Source of the DNA: JBDRRP01 sp964446485
GTDB taxonomy: Bacteria; Desulfobacterota; Desulfobacteria; Desulfobacterales; JBDRRP01
Assembly (NCBI GenBank): GCA_964446485.1
Contig: CAYUOU010000003.1
Coordinates: forward strand, 20,629 to 84,628
DNA length: 64,000 nt
Reading direction: 5' to 3'
Shown here: one piece after another, positions 24,346 to 33,593 of the stretch
Numbering within the stretch: position 1 is the stretch's first letter
How the letters are laid out: each line of letters begins with the position of its first letter
Notes under the pieces: generated by a model
Seen by the model: only the letters and a program-made list of their open reading frames with translations
What the model was told of the DNA's origin: nothing
Database searches by the model: none
Made by a program: the position numbers and the translations under genes

Positions 24346-26190
24346 CTAAGGCACGATCGCCTTTTGAACGGCGTCGATGAGGTCGTCGGCGGTGTAGAAA
24401 TCGGCCACCAGCGTATCGCGGCCGTCAGGGGAGCGGACCACCACCAGGGGGATGGTGAGTCTACCGGTGGATTGGAGAAAGGATCGCCCGGCGCTATCCG
24501 GTGCGGTGAGATCGATCTTTATGGGGATGGCCTTTTCATCGTCAAAGAGATTGATCACCTCGGGGTGACGGTAGACTTGCTGCTCGATGGCTTTGCAATT
24601 GAGGCACCATTCGGCGGTGAAAACGAGTACCGCGGGCTTTTGGAGGCGCATGACATCAGCATAGCGCTCGGGCGTGTAATGCACCCACTTGATCTCTCCC
24701 GCGTCCGACAAGGCCAGACCCATGAGGGCCGTCGCCCCGGCGGTGAAAAAGCCCAGGGCCAGCCCCGCGCGTTTTCTCGCGGGCGTGGTCGCCATGGCGC
24801 GATACCTGTACGCGAACCACAATGCGGCGATGCCGCAGAATCCCATCACCACCCACCAGTAGGCACGGCTTGGCGGCGTTGTCGGCGCCGCCAAGAGTCC
24901 GCTGATGCCGGTGCCGGCGAAGTAGGCCGCGGCTGCGAGCATCAGCCATCCCATGACTTCCTTGAGCAGCTGATTGGCGGGCCCCGTTTTGGGCAACCGA
25001 CGTGCCAGCGCCGGCCGAGCGGCCAGGACCACATAAGGCAGCGCCATGCCAACCCCGATTGCCAAAAACACCGCCAACGCCTTTGCCGGCGCCTGGGTGA
25101 CGGCCCAAGCCACCGCCGCCCCCATGAATGGGGCCGTGCAGGGGGTGGAAAGCACCGCCGCGAGAATCCCCAGCAGGAAAGATCCCGTTATCCGCTCCTG
25201 GGAAGGATTGATCATGTACACCCAGCCGGGCAGGGTGACGGCCGCCGGCCGCAGCATGCCAATGGCCATGACGGCAATGACGAGCCCCACCGATACGGTG
25301 AACCACGGATACTGGAAAAGTTGGTTGGCAGCGGTGAGCCCGCTGATGGCGAATACCAGGATGCCCAGTGCGCCCCAGAAGGCGATGATACCGGCAGCCA
25401 TGGCGGCTCCCAAAAGAAAGCACCGGCGGGGATTCTGTTCGGCGGCCGATGACAGGCTGATGATCTTGATGGGAATGAGGGGCAGCACACAAGGGGTGAG
25501 GTTCAGAAAAATGCCGCCCAGTGCGGCCATGGCCATGAGCATGAGTCGGCCAAACCAGCCGGCGGTGTCCAGTGACACCCGAAGACCGAAAAAGTGTAAC
25601 TCCACGGCGGTTTCCGGTCGCGGTATGGCCGGCGTCTGGCCGGACGGATCGAGGCCAGTCCCGATGGCGAGCAAACGGTTTTCGGGGAAATAGCATACAG
25701 ACGCGTCGCAGGCCTGGAAACGCAATTGGAGACGAACGGCCGGGGCTGCCCCTGCCGTCAGCCCATCACCGCTGAGCGGCACATGGATCTTGATGTTGCC
25801 ATCGAAAACCATCAGCGGCTCAGCGGCGAAGGTGACGGCGACACCGTGGGCCGGCGGGTAGATCACCGGGCCGGCCGTCACCCCGGCGGGCAGTGAAGAC
25901 AGGGTTACCCGAGTGGCCACGGGTTGAAAGTCATCCATAACCGTCAATTGGGCCGCATCGGCATTGATGTGGAGCCCCGGGGGGATGGACACTGCCAGCG
26001 TGATCCTGCCGCCCTCCGTCGTCGGTTCCCACCGCGTCTCGACGACAATGGGGCGTGGCTGGCCCTGTGCCGAAGGGGCGGCCCAAACAACGGACATCAG
26101 CGCCGCCGCCAGCACCATGATGCTGGGCAATGATTGGAGCCACCCTGTCATGCGGCATCCACTGCCCTGATTTGTCAGATCTCGCCTCAT
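24346..26190 (-). CDS. dsbD: Thiol:disulfide interchange protein DsbD
   Basis: This inner-membrane protein carries electrons from cytosolic thioredoxin to periplasmic thiol proteins. It has a signal peptide, a DsbD N-terminal immunoglobulin-like domain (about 40-205; PVIYPPAHGV and CDASVCYFPE), and a central transmembrane domain with eight or so helices. The two functional membrane cysteines lie in LNLTPCVLPLIPIKI and LSTPCTAPFMG. A C-terminal thioredoxin-like domain has the redox motif FTAEWCLNCKAIE. All three redox pairs are present (N-domain pair CDASVC). The 614-residue length fits. The start is uncertain: ATG 26190 gives a basic n-region, ATG 26151 a shorter one. Confidence 0.93.
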   Translation of the reverse strand: MRRDLTNQGSGCRMTGWLQSLPSIMVLAAALMSVVWAAPSAQGQPRPIVVETRWEPTTEGGRITLAVSIPPGLHINADAAQLTVMDDFQPVATRVTLSSLPAGVTAGPVIYPPAHGVAVTFAAEPLMVFDGNIKIHVPLSGDGLTAGAAPAVRLQLRFQACDASVCYFPENRLLAIGTGLDPSGQTPAIPRPETAVELHFFGLRVSLDTAGWFGRLMLMAMAALGGIFLNLTPCVLPLIPIKIISLSSAAEQNPRRCFLLGAAMAAGIIAFWGALGILVFAISGLTAANQLFQYPWFTVSVGLVIAVMAIGMLRPAAVTLPGWVYMINPSQERITGSFLLGILAAVLSTPCTAPFMGAAVAWAVTQAPAKALAVFLAIGVGMALPYVVLAARPALARRLPKTGPANQLLKEVMGWLMLAAAAYFAGTGISGLLAAPTTPPSRAYWWVVMGFCGIAALWFAYRYRAMATTPARKRAGLALGFFTAGATALMGLALSDAGEIKWVHYTPERYADVMRLQKPAVLVFTAEWCLNCKAIEQQVYRHPEVINLFDDEKAIPIKIDLTAPDSAGRSFLQSTGRLTIPLVVVRSPDGRDTLVADFYTADDLIDAVQKAIVP

Positions 26191-26510
26191 CGTATGCGGG
26201 TTTCCGTTCCTCTCTCCTGAGCCCGATTATCATGCCTTCCGGCGGAGGCGTCACCGTGCCGATGTCGGGCCGGTTCCAGCGCCGTGTGGGGTCCCTATAC
26301 GCTCGCCCGGCGCCGCCGTTCATGTTCATCCCACTGTGCTTCGGGCGAACATGATCACCCCATCAATGCTCGAGCCTCCTAATATCAGGAAACCGCGACG
26401 GCGGTAAACTCCATTGTCCATCCACACCGTCTGACATAACATTTGACAGTCCACTTGGATTTATTTATCTTCCTCGGTTCAGATAACGTCTTACAGGTAG
26501 TGCCAGCGTT
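26191..26510. other. Divergent intergenic region between dsbD and panC
   Basis: This 320-bp gap has no gene. Its right end holds a good sigma-70-type promoter for panC (26443-26471). The rest carries the leader of dsbD. No terminator or riboswitch fold was recognised. Confidence 0.5.
26443..26471 (+). promoter_or_regulatory. Sigma-70-type promoter for panC
   Basis: A consensus -35 TTGACA (26443-26448) and a -10 TATCTT (26466-26471) are separated by exactly 17 bp. The surrounding DNA is AT-rich compared with its neighbours. Transcription should begin about 33 bp before the panC ATG at 26511. This is a pattern match only. Confidence 0.65.
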
Positions 26511-27362
26511 ATGGATATCATTCGCGACACGAGAGAGATGCAGCATCGGGCCATTGGGCTCAAACGCTCAGGGCGGCGCATCGGCTTTGTTCCCACCATG
26601 GGCTTTCTTCATGAAGGGCATTTGTCGTTGATGCGCGAGGCGGGACGGCACGCCGACGTTCTCGTGGTGAGTATTTTCGTCAACCCCACCCAATTCGGAC
26701 CCAATGAGGATTTGGAGGCCTACCCCCGTGATGCTCGGCGAGATGAGCAATTGTGCCGAGACACCGGGGTGGATGTGCTGTTTTTTCCCGGCGTGGCGGA
26801 CATGTATCCCACCGGGTTTCAGACTACCGTGAGCCTGAAGCACCTGCCGGGTGGGTTGTGTGGGCGTTCCCGGCCAATCCATTTCAACGGTGTGGCTACA
26901 GTGGTGGCGAAATTATTTAACATTGTCCAGCCCGATGTGGCCGTGTTCGGAGAAAAGGACTATCAGCAGTTGGCCGTGATCCGTCGCCTGGTGGCCGACC
27001 TCGATTTTCCCATCCGGATTATCGGCGGTCCCACGGTCAGGGAACCGGATGGGCTGGCCATGAGTTCTCGAAATGCCTATCTTGATCCGCATGAGCGTGA
27101 TGCGGCGCTCAGTCTGAGCAAGGCGCTCGCTCATGCGCAGGATCAGGTCGCTGCCGGCGCGACGCAGTGCAGTGACATCTGTCGAGCGGCGGCTGCCGCC
27201 ATTTCGGCTTACGAAGCCGCGGAAATCGACTATGTCGACATCGTGGACCCGGATTCCCTCGAACCCCTGGAGACCCTTGCCGGCAGTGCCCGTATGGTTG
27301 TGGCGGTTCGGGTGGGAAAGACGCGGTTGATCGACAACATGGCTTTGGTAACGGATCATTGA
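26511..27362 (+). CDS. panC: Pantothenate synthetase
   Basis: This enzyme joins pantoate and beta-alanine with ATP in CoA biosynthesis. The 283-residue length is typical. Family motifs are GFVPTMGFLHEGHLSLMREA (HxGH-type nucleotide site), SIFVNPTQFGPNEDLEAYPR, VATVVAKLFNIVQPDVAVFGEKDYQQ and the KMSKS-like segment GLAMSSRNAYLDP. It is followed on the same strand, after 120 bp, by metK. The ATG lies about 40 bp downstream of a good promoter. The identification is firm. Confidence 0.96.
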   Translation: MDIIRDTREMQHRAIGLKRSGRRIGFVPTMGFLHEGHLSLMREAGRHADVLVVSIFVNPTQFGPNEDLEAYPRDARRDEQLCRDTGVDVLFFPGVADMYPTGFQTTVSLKHLPGGLCGRSRPIHFNGVATVVAKLFNIVQPDVAVFGEKDYQQLAVIRRLVADLDFPIRIIGGPTVREPDGLAMSSRNAYLDPHERDAALSLSKALAHAQDQVAAGATQCSDICRAAAAAISAYEAAEIDYVDIVDPDSLEPLETLAGSARMVVAVRVGKTRLIDNMALVTDH

Positions 27363-27482
27363 GGTACCGATGGCCCCACGGGCCTCACCGGCACCTCGGC
27401 AACTGGAGCGATTCGTTTGCAGGAAATCTCGTATCGGCCGGCCGGCATGCCGGTTGCGCAAACCATTGAAGGAGACGCCTCA

Positions 27483-28652
27483 ATGAGCAAAGACAACCAC
27501 CTATTCACATCCGAATCGGTCACCGAGGGACATCCGGACAAAGTCGCCGACGCCATCTCTGACGCCGTTCTGGACGCCATCATGGCCCAGGACACGCAAT
27601 GCCGCGTCGCCTGCGAGACATTGGTCACCACCGGTCTGGCTTTCATTGCCGGTGAAATTACCACCAACTGCTATGTCCATATGCCGACCATCGTTCGGGA
27701 CACCATTCGTGAGATCGGCTATTCGTCATCCCAGATGGGGTTTGACTGGCAGACCTGCTCGGTCATCACCAGCATCGACCAGCAGTCCCCCGATATCGCC
27801 CAGGGCGTAAACGAAGGCGAGGGCCTTTACAAGGAGCAGGGCGCCGGCGACCAGGGGCTGATGTTCGGCTTTGCCTCCGACGAGACCCCGGAGTTGATGC
27901 CCATGCCCATCATGTTCGCCCACAAACTCACCCGCCGGCTGTCCCAGGTTCGCAAAAACGGGGCCCTGGATTTTCTTCGCCCCGACGGAAAATCCCAGGT
28001 CACCATCGAATACGAAAACGGCACCCCCCGGCGTGTGGACGCCATCGTGGTCTCCACCCAGCACAAGCCCGACGTCACCTACGAGGACCTCCGTGCGGCG
28101 GTCATCGATGAAGTCATCAAAAAGGTGATTCCCCAAGAAATGGTGGACGGGGACACCAAGTACTATATCAATCCCACCGGCCGGTTCGTCGTGGGCGGCC
28201 CTATGGGGGACTGCGGCCTCACGGGCAGGAAGATCATCGTTGACACCTATGGCGGGCAGGGAAGCCACGGGGGGGGGTGCTTTTCCGGCAAGGATCCCTC
28301 CAAGGTCGATCGCAGCGCGTCGTATATGGGCCGTCACATTGCCAAAAATATCGTTGCCGCCGGCCTCGCCAAAAAATGTGAGGTCCAGATTGCCTACGCC
28401 ATCGGTGTGGCCCAACCGGTATCGGTCATGGTGGACCCCATGGGAACCGGCGTGGTGCCCAAAAGTCGCCTGGAGGAATTGGTTCGTGAAGTCTTTGATC
28501 TGCGCCCTGCCGCCATCATCGATTACCTGGACCTCAAGCGGCCGATCTATAAAAAAACATCCTCCTACGGGCATTTTGGCCGTACTGAGCCAGAGTTCTC
28601 CTGGGAGCTTACCAACCAAGCGGAACGACTGAAAGACTTGGCCGGGATCTGA
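27483..28652 (+). CDS. metK: S-adenosylmethionine synthetase
   Basis: This enzyme makes S-adenosylmethionine from methionine and ATP. The 389-residue protein starts with the signature HLFTSESVTEGHPDKVADAI and has the GAGDQGLMFGFA loop and the phosphate-binding GGCFSGKDPSKVDRSASY region. ATG 27483 has GAAGGAG upstream. The 120-bp stretch between panC and metK contains GC-rich inverted repeats (GGCCGGCCGGCATGCCGG), but I could not fit it to a known SAM-riboswitch class. ahcY follows, so this is the SAM-cycle pair. Confidence 0.97.
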   Translation: MSKDNHLFTSESVTEGHPDKVADAISDAVLDAIMAQDTQCRVACETLVTTGLAFIAGEITTNCYVHMPTIVRDTIREIGYSSSQMGFDWQTCSVITSIDQQSPDIAQGVNEGEGLYKEQGAGDQGLMFGFASDETPELMPMPIMFAHKLTRRLSQVRKNGALDFLRPDGKSQVTIEYENGTPRRVDAIVVSTQHKPDVTYEDLRAAVIDEVIKKVIPQEMVDGDTKYYINPTGRFVVGGPMGDCGLTGRKIIVDTYGGQGSHGGGCFSGKDPSKVDRSASYMGRHIAKNIVAAGLAKKCEVQIAYAIGVAQPVSVMVDPMGTGVVPKSRLEELVREVFDLRPAAIIDYLDLKRPIYKKTSSYGHFGRTEPEFSWELTNQAERLKDLAGI

Positions 28653-28724
28653 GACAAACCCACGCCGGCCCTATCGTCACCCAGGCGTACCGCTGCACCC
28701 CTAAACCCACAGGAGTATCGCCCC

Positions 28725-30179
28725 ATGACCATCACGCAAATTAAAGAGATCGCCGGTGCCTTTCACCCCATCGCACCGTTGCTGCCCCATAAAGTCGCCG
28801 ATATCGGTCTTGCCGATTTCGGAAACAAAGAAATGGCCCTCGCGGAAAATGAGATGCCCGGCCTCATGGCCGTTCGCGAAAAGTACGGCGCCGAAAAACC
28901 CCTAACGGGATTGAAAGTCACCGGCAGCCTTCACATGACCATCCAGACGGCCATGCTCATCGAAACCCTCAACATCCTCGGGGCCGATATCCGATGGGCC
29001 TCTTGCAATATTTTTTCCACCCAGGATCATGCCGCTGCGGCCATTGCCAAAAACGGCACCGCCGCCGTGTTTGCCTGGAAGGGGGAAACGCTTCCGGAAT
29101 ATTGGTGGTGTACCGAACAGGCACTGCTCTGGCCGGATGGCTCCGGCCCCGATCTCATCGTTGACGATGGCGGCGATGCCACCATGATGGTGCATCAGGG
29201 CGTGGCGGTGGAGCGGGATCCTATCCTTCTCGAACGCAAGTACGACAGTGCTGACATGCAATATCTTATGGAGCGGCTGAAATCCACCTACGAACGGGAT
29301 CCTGGATTGTGGACCCGGGTGGCCGCCGGCATCCGAGGGGTGTCCGAAGAAACCACCACGGGCGTCCACCGGCTGTATCAGCTCGCCCGCGACAAGCAAT
29401 TGCTTTTTCCGGCCATCAACGTCAACGATTCGGTTACCAAGAGCAAGTTCGACAACCTCTACGGCTGCCGGGAGTCTCTTGCCGACGGCATCAAAAGGGC
29501 CACCGATGTCATGGTGGCCGGTAAAACCGTTGTCGTTTGCGGATACGGAGACGTGGGCAAGGGGTGTGCGGACGCCATGCGCGGGCTTGGTGCCCGCGTC
29601 ATCGTCACAGAGATCGACCCCATCTGTGCGCTTCAGGCTGCCATGGAAGGCTACGAGGTTAAAACCCTTGAGGCGGTGGCTGCCTTCGGTGACATCTTCG
29701 TCACTGCCACCGGGTGCTACAAGGTGATCACCGGTGCTCACATGGAGATGATGAAAAACGAGGCCATCATCTGCAATATCGGGCATTTCGACAACGAGAT
29801 CGACATGGGCTACCTTGAAGCCGGAGTGGCTTGCCACAAGGAGAATATCAAACCCCAGGTGGACAAGTGGACGCTGTCTTCCGGACGATCGGTCATCATC
29901 CTGGCCGAGGGCCGCTTGGTGAACTTGGGCTGTGCCACCGGACACCCAAGCTTTGTCATGAGCAACAGTTTCACCAACCAGTGCCTGGCCCAGATCAAGC
30001 TGGCCACCGAGGCACTGGCGCCGGATGTTTACACGCTGCCGAAGGAACTCGACGAGGAAGTGGCCCGTCTCCATCTGGATCGGCTGGGGGTGTCGCTCAC
30101 CGTGCTGTCACAGGAGCAGGCGGATTATCTCGGGGTGCCGGTGAGAGGACCGTATAAGCCGGATCATTACCGCTACTAA
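28725..30179 (+). CDS. ahcY: Adenosylhomocysteinase
   Basis: This enzyme hydrolyses S-adenosylhomocysteine to adenosine and homocysteine and needs bound NAD. The 484-residue length corresponds to the bacterial form with the extra insert. Motifs seen are SLHMTIQTAMLIETL, SCNIFSTQDHAAAAIA, the NAD site VVCGYGDVGKGCADAMRG, and the C-terminal VPVRGPYKPDHYRY (catalytic/NAD-binding tail with Lys and Tyr). It lies 72 bp after metK on the same strand and ends at a strong terminator. The identification is firm. Confidence 0.97.
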   Translation: MTITQIKEIAGAFHPIAPLLPHKVADIGLADFGNKEMALAENEMPGLMAVREKYGAEKPLTGLKVTGSLHMTIQTAMLIETLNILGADIRWASCNIFSTQDHAAAAIAKNGTAAVFAWKGETLPEYWWCTEQALLWPDGSGPDLIVDDGGDATMMVHQGVAVERDPILLERKYDSADMQYLMERLKSTYERDPGLWTRVAAGIRGVSEETTTGVHRLYQLARDKQLLFPAINVNDSVTKSKFDNLYGCRESLADGIKRATDVMVAGKTVVVCGYGDVGKGCADAMRGLGARVIVTEIDPICALQAAMEGYEVKTLEAVAAFGDIFVTATGCYKVITGAHMEMMKNEAIICNIGHFDNEIDMGYLEAGVACHKENIKPQVDKWTLSSGRSVIILAEGRLVNLGCATGHPSFVMSNSFTNQCLAQIKLATEALAPDVYTLPKELDEEVARLHLDRLGVSLTVLSQEQADYLGVPVRGPYKPDHYRY

Positions 30180-30186
30180 CACCACG

Positions 30187-30228
30187 CAGCGGGAGGCGGT
30201 GTTTCATCAGCCCTCCCGCTGTTTTTTT
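30187..30228 (+). terminator. Rho-independent terminator after ahcY
   Basis: A perfect 10-bp stem, CAGCGGGAGG (30187-30196) with CCTCCCGCTG (30212-30221), encloses a 15-nt loop and is followed by seven T residues (30222-30228). It lies 7 bp after the ahcY stop and ends the panC-metK-ahcY stretch. It also separates it from the convergent gene. Confidence 0.92.
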
Positions 30229-31166
30229 CAGGGTTGTGGGTCCAGCACGACCAATACCCGGCACTCTCTGAGAAACGGCAGATTTTTCACCGCACTGCGC
30301 AATCTGGCGGCATCCGCATTGCTGATGACGAGATCACAGCGGGTCTCACCGACGGCTCTGAGCACCCGCGTCCGCATGGGGTGGGTTCCCACACGGTCCG
30401 CGGCCGACGGGGAATCGGCGATGGCGGTGTACCCGGTCATGCCGGAATGTACGGCAAACTCCCGGCTGACAAATGCGGCACCGTAAACGGTCCGCCCGCC
30501 TTCATCTCTCACGGCGATGGTCATGGCCGCCCTGGCGCCGGTGCTGCGCGCATCCAGCACCCACCCTGTATACGGCTGCTGGTCGGCGACGGCATCGTTG
30601 GTACCGGCCGGCGCCGGCGGGGTCTTGGGTTTAGACAGCGTGGCCATCGCTTGGATGGGCTGCACTTGGCGGATCTCTTCAGGCAAAAGCAGCTGGGCCG
30701 GGCTGCCATACAGCGGCAGCATCAGTTCGATGGACACCGTACCGTCGGAAAGATATTGCTGGTTGGCAACCGGAAGGTTTTGAACGAGCGTTCGGAATTC
30801 TGCAGCGATACGCGGCGTGGCGTCCATGACCTGGCCGATGGTGAGATCGGGTCGGATTCTCACATGGCGCGCAGTGAGCAGCACGCGTTCGTAGGCATCG
30901 GCCCTGGCCCCGTTGAGGACGCGTTCCTGAACGCCGCCGCCGGTATCATCGATGACCAGCGGTGATGACACCCCGATGGCGTGAACGGTGCCACGAGACC
31001 AGTCGATGACACCGCTGTCAACGCGTTCGATGACATGGGGTGTCGGGAACTCCGTGCCGCCCCATGCCGTGCCGCGCGGTGCACCGATGATGAGAATGGC
31101 GATCACGAGGATCCAGCAGTGGCAGCGCATGCCGCGTATTGGCCCCAGGTCGGGAAGGGTTGTCAA
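30228..31166 (-). CDS. Exported LPP20-like protein
   Basis: This 312-residue secreted protein has a signal segment (CWILVIAILIIGAPRGTAWG). Residues about 50-165 form an LPP20-like domain: IDWSRGTVHAIGVSSP, then ARADAYERVLLTARHVRIRPD and GTVSIELMLPLYG. The C-terminal half (about 205-312) ends in CDLVISNADAARLRSAV and CRVLVVL. That half resembles the C-terminus of the LPP20-like gene two places upstream, so the two are paralogues. Start is TTG 31166 with GAGGTGA upstream; ATG 31130 is an alternative. It is the last of four exported proteins. Function unknown; an envelope role is inferred. Confidence 0.7.
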   Translation of the reverse strand: MTTLPDLGPIRGMRCHCWILVIAILIIGAPRGTAWGGTEFPTPHVIERVDSGVIDWSRGTVHAIGVSSPLVIDDTGGGVQERVLNGARADAYERVLLTARHVRIRPDLTIGQVMDATPRIAAEFRTLVQNLPVANQQYLSDGTVSIELMLPLYGSPAQLLLPEEIRQVQPIQAMATLSKPKTPPAPAGTNDAVADQQPYTGWVLDARSTGARAAMTIAVRDEGGRTVYGAAFVSREFAVHSGMTGYTAIADSPSAADRVGTHPMRTRVLRAVGETRCDLVISNADAARLRSAVKNLPFLRECRVLVVLDPQP

Positions 31167-31268
31167 TGGGAACTCACCTCATTGGGTCGGTTCGCTGGCA
31201 GGGTGCATAGAAACCGGGACCGGTGAGTCGGCCCATCCTTCGTTGGCAGTACAACCGGCCGGCGGTCC

Positions 31269-32378
31269 CTACTGGGCGGCGCCATGCAAAGACATGTCGA
31301 GTCGGTTGCCGGCAATGGAAACCAATGACAGGTCGAAGTAGCGGTTCTTAAAGTGCGCCATCTGCAGTTCATTGGCCAGATGCGCCGGCCAGCCTTTGTA
31401 GACCACACCAAGCTCAACCGTCGCTTCCGAAAAGCTCAGCACCTGCACATCCACCACGTTGCTCACATCCGATTTCAAGACCGCCGCCATCTCGACCGCC
31501 TGGGCATGATCCGCCACATTTCGCACCACCAGGTCGATCTGCCGCTGACTGTAGAGCTCCTGCTCCCACAACCGCACCAGCTGGCGCCGAAGATCCTGCC
31601 ACACCGCCGTCACGCACTGGCTGGCACCCTTGTCGAGCACCGCCAATCGATTGGCCCCCGGCAGTGATTTCACCGCCGACGCGGTGGCCAGCACTTCTCC
31701 CGTGCCAGGACGCTCGATGGCCGCCGTCAAGCTCACCTCGTGCAGCGTGAGCGTTATCCCCTGGTAGTCCGTCTGGCTGCTGGAAAGATCCAAGTCCACC
31801 ACCACCTCAAGACCCAGTGTCGGCGTCTTGTCGCCGGTGGCCGCATACACCTGAAACCCCTCCTTGCGCAGTTCGCGGCCCAGGTGCTGCGATACTTTGC
31901 GCGCTGACGGCACCACGTCCGCCGCCGTCCCCGGGGCCACCGTCACCGCCACCCGCGGGTTCTTCTGCCAGTTCAGCACCTTGCGGAACCGGTCCATGTC
32001 CGCCACCAGCGCGCCGATTTCCACCCGCGCCCGCAGCTCCACTTCGTAGGTGCCCAGATCGGTTCTGCCCTCACGCAGGATCTCCATCTCGCGCAGATAG
32101 CCGGTGGCGTGGGTCATCACCTGGTCCCGGGTGACCTCGAAATTCTCCACCACCGTCTGGGAGGTCACCTGGGTGCCCATGGCCTGCTCGATGGCCTGGC
32201 GCTTGGCATCTTCCATGGCTTTCTCGCGAGCAATGGCATCACGCCCCGCCTCGTGGAAACTCACCCCGGTCACCGTCACCGTCTCGGTGGCGTGAAGCGG
32301 CGCTACCGTGACGGCAATGGCCATGATGATCAGACATGAACAAACGGCGGCCCTCCGGGCCCGTGACGGCATTCTCAT
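31269..32378 (-). CDS. Exported protein with FlgT N-terminal-like domain
   Basis: This 369-residue exported protein has a signal peptide (residues 1-33, ending TVAPLHA) and an N-terminal domain (about 35-120). That domain fits the pattern of flagellar assembly protein T N-domains and related LPP20 folds: VTVTGVSFHEAGRDAIAREK, AMEDAKRQAIEQAMGTQV and YEVELRARVEIG. The rest (about 130-369) has alternating strands and helices without a recognised family. ATG 32378 with AGGAG 8 bp upstream is preferred over an earlier start. It begins 11 bp after the preceding gene. No flagellar gene is in the window, so a flagellar role is not implied. Confidence 0.72.
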   Translation of the reverse strand: MRMPSRARRAAVCSCLIIMAIAVTVAPLHATETVTVTGVSFHEAGRDAIAREKAMEDAKRQAIEQAMGTQVTSQTVVENFEVTRDQVMTHATGYLREMEILREGRTDLGTYEVELRARVEIGALVADMDRFRKVLNWQKNPRVAVTVAPGTAADVVPSARKVSQHLGRELRKEGFQVYAATGDKTPTLGLEVVVDLDLSSSQTDYQGITLTLHEVSLTAAIERPGTGEVLATASAVKSLPGANRLAVLDKGASQCVTAVWQDLRRQLVRLWEQELYSQRQIDLVVRNVADHAQAVEMAAVLKSDVSNVVDVQVLSFSEATVELGVVYKGWPAHLANELQMAHFKNRYFDLSLVSIAGNRLDMSLHGAAQ

Positions 32379-32389
32379 GGTGGCGTCTC

Positions 32390-33544
32390 CTAGAACACGA
32401 CGGTGATGCGACATTGACCGAGAAAATTTTCCCCACTTGTCGAGATCTCTTTGAGCAGGTCGTAGTCCGGTGCACTGATGACGAGGCTGCGGCCGTCCGG
32501 CCGGGTGCCGATCGCCTTGATGGTCATTGGCAGGGTCCCGACCCGGTCATTTTGCTGAGCCATGGACAGGTCTCGGTAGTATCGGACATATCCCCCGGTG
32601 ACCGCCGCGTCCAAATCGATGTAGTCTCCCGGATAGAGCACGAGGTCCTTGCCGACGATGTCCGGCTTGAGGCAGGGTTTGAAATCAATGCCGCGGGCAT
32701 CGATGACCAATCCAGTGAATTTTACTTGCGACAAGGATTTTGTCGGAGCGCGCGCAGTGTCACCGCCGCGCTCCACTGTCTCCAGGCGTCGGTTCATTTC
32801 TTCCAGCTGAACCGCCAGTGAGTTGATGAGTCGTTCCTGGCGCCTCAGCCGGTCATTGATGGTGGCGGCATTCCCATCCATCGCCGCCGTGACAACCCGT
32901 GGTCGGCTGCGTGAGTATTCCGCCCAGGATGCGACAAGGCTGCCAAGCAGATGCACCATTTCCCTGTCTGCGGCACCGGCCCTTTTCAGTCCACCCACCT
33001 GCCGTTCCAGTTCCTGGATACGTCGCTCCAGCTGTTCCAGGCGTTTTTCCAGGCGTTGGGTTGCCGCGGGGTCACCGGCTGCGGCACCCTGTATGGCAGT
33101 CCGAAGCATGAGTGCCCGCAATTCGCCGGTCAGGGGGATGCTCACCCAGGCCTTGGCCGATCCATTGCTGTAGTAGTCCACCTTGTCCACGGTGGAATTG
33201 ACCAGCAGGCCGCTGACCCGGGTCTCGATGGCATCCCTCTTGACCAAGAAGTTTTCGAGCGTTGTGGTAGCATCGATGTGCACGCCTTTCACCACTTCGA
33301 GAAGGTTCCTTTGGGCCACCACGACCGCCGCGCGTTGGGCGAGAAGACGCACCTGCGCCTGGCCGACGTTTCGCGTGACCGGTGCGCCGACACCCACCGC
33401 GGTCAGTTTTTCTTTGACCCAGTCGATGGTGCCGACACCCGAGATGGGTTCAACCGCGGGGTCGTTGCCCAACGCCGTGCCGGCGGTCAGTATCATCAGT
33501 AAAGCCGCCAGTACGGCAACGGGGCGAGATCGACGAACGCTCAT
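32390..33544 (-). CDS. Exported LPP20-like protein with coiled coil
   Basis: This 384-residue protein has a signal peptide (MSVRRSRPVAVLAALLMILT, cleavage near TALG) and an LPP20-like domain (about 35-140: GVGTIDWVKEKLTAVGVGAP, RLLAQRAAVVVAQRNLLEVV). A coiled coil spans about 155-190 (QRLEKRLEQLERRIQELERQ) and a second helical stretch lies near 230-255. The C-terminal domain (LVIDARGIDFKPCLKP ... LVISAPDYDLLKEI) is shared with the downstream paralogue at 30228-31166. ATG 33544 follows GGAGG by 5 bp. The coiled coils suggest oligomerisation. Function unknown. Confidence 0.75.
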   Translation of the reverse strand: MSVRRSRPVAVLAALLMILTAGTALGNDPAVEPISGVGTIDWVKEKLTAVGVGAPVTRNVGQAQVRLLAQRAAVVVAQRNLLEVVKGVHIDATTTLENFLVKRDAIETRVSGLLVNSTVDKVDYYSNGSAKAWVSIPLTGELRALMLRTAIQGAAAGDPAATQRLEKRLEQLERRIQELERQVGGLKRAGAADREMVHLLGSLVASWAEYSRSRPRVVTAAMDGNAATINDRLRRQERLINSLAVQLEEMNRRLETVERGGDTARAPTKSLSQVKFTGLVIDARGIDFKPCLKPDIVGKDLVLYPGDYIDLDAAVTGGYVRYYRDLSMAQQNDRVGTLPMTIKAIGTRPDGRSLVISAPDYDLLKEISTSGENFLGQCRITVVF

Positions 33545-33593
33545 AACAGCCTCCACGGTTGGGTGCCGATCATATAACATACCTTTGCCCGGA

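Noticed and set aside
24262..25452. 396-codon plus-strand open frame opposite dsbD
   Set aside because: No recognisable motif. The minus strand carries all three DsbD domains with their cysteine pairs.
27363..27482. Possible SAM riboswitch between panC and metK
   Set aside because: GC-rich inverted repeats are present, but I could not match SAM-I, SAM-II, SAM-IV or SAH core sequences. A covariance-model search would decide.
28902..30074. 390-codon minus-strand open frame opposite ahcY
   Set aside because: Shadow of a firmly identified adenosylhomocysteinase gene.
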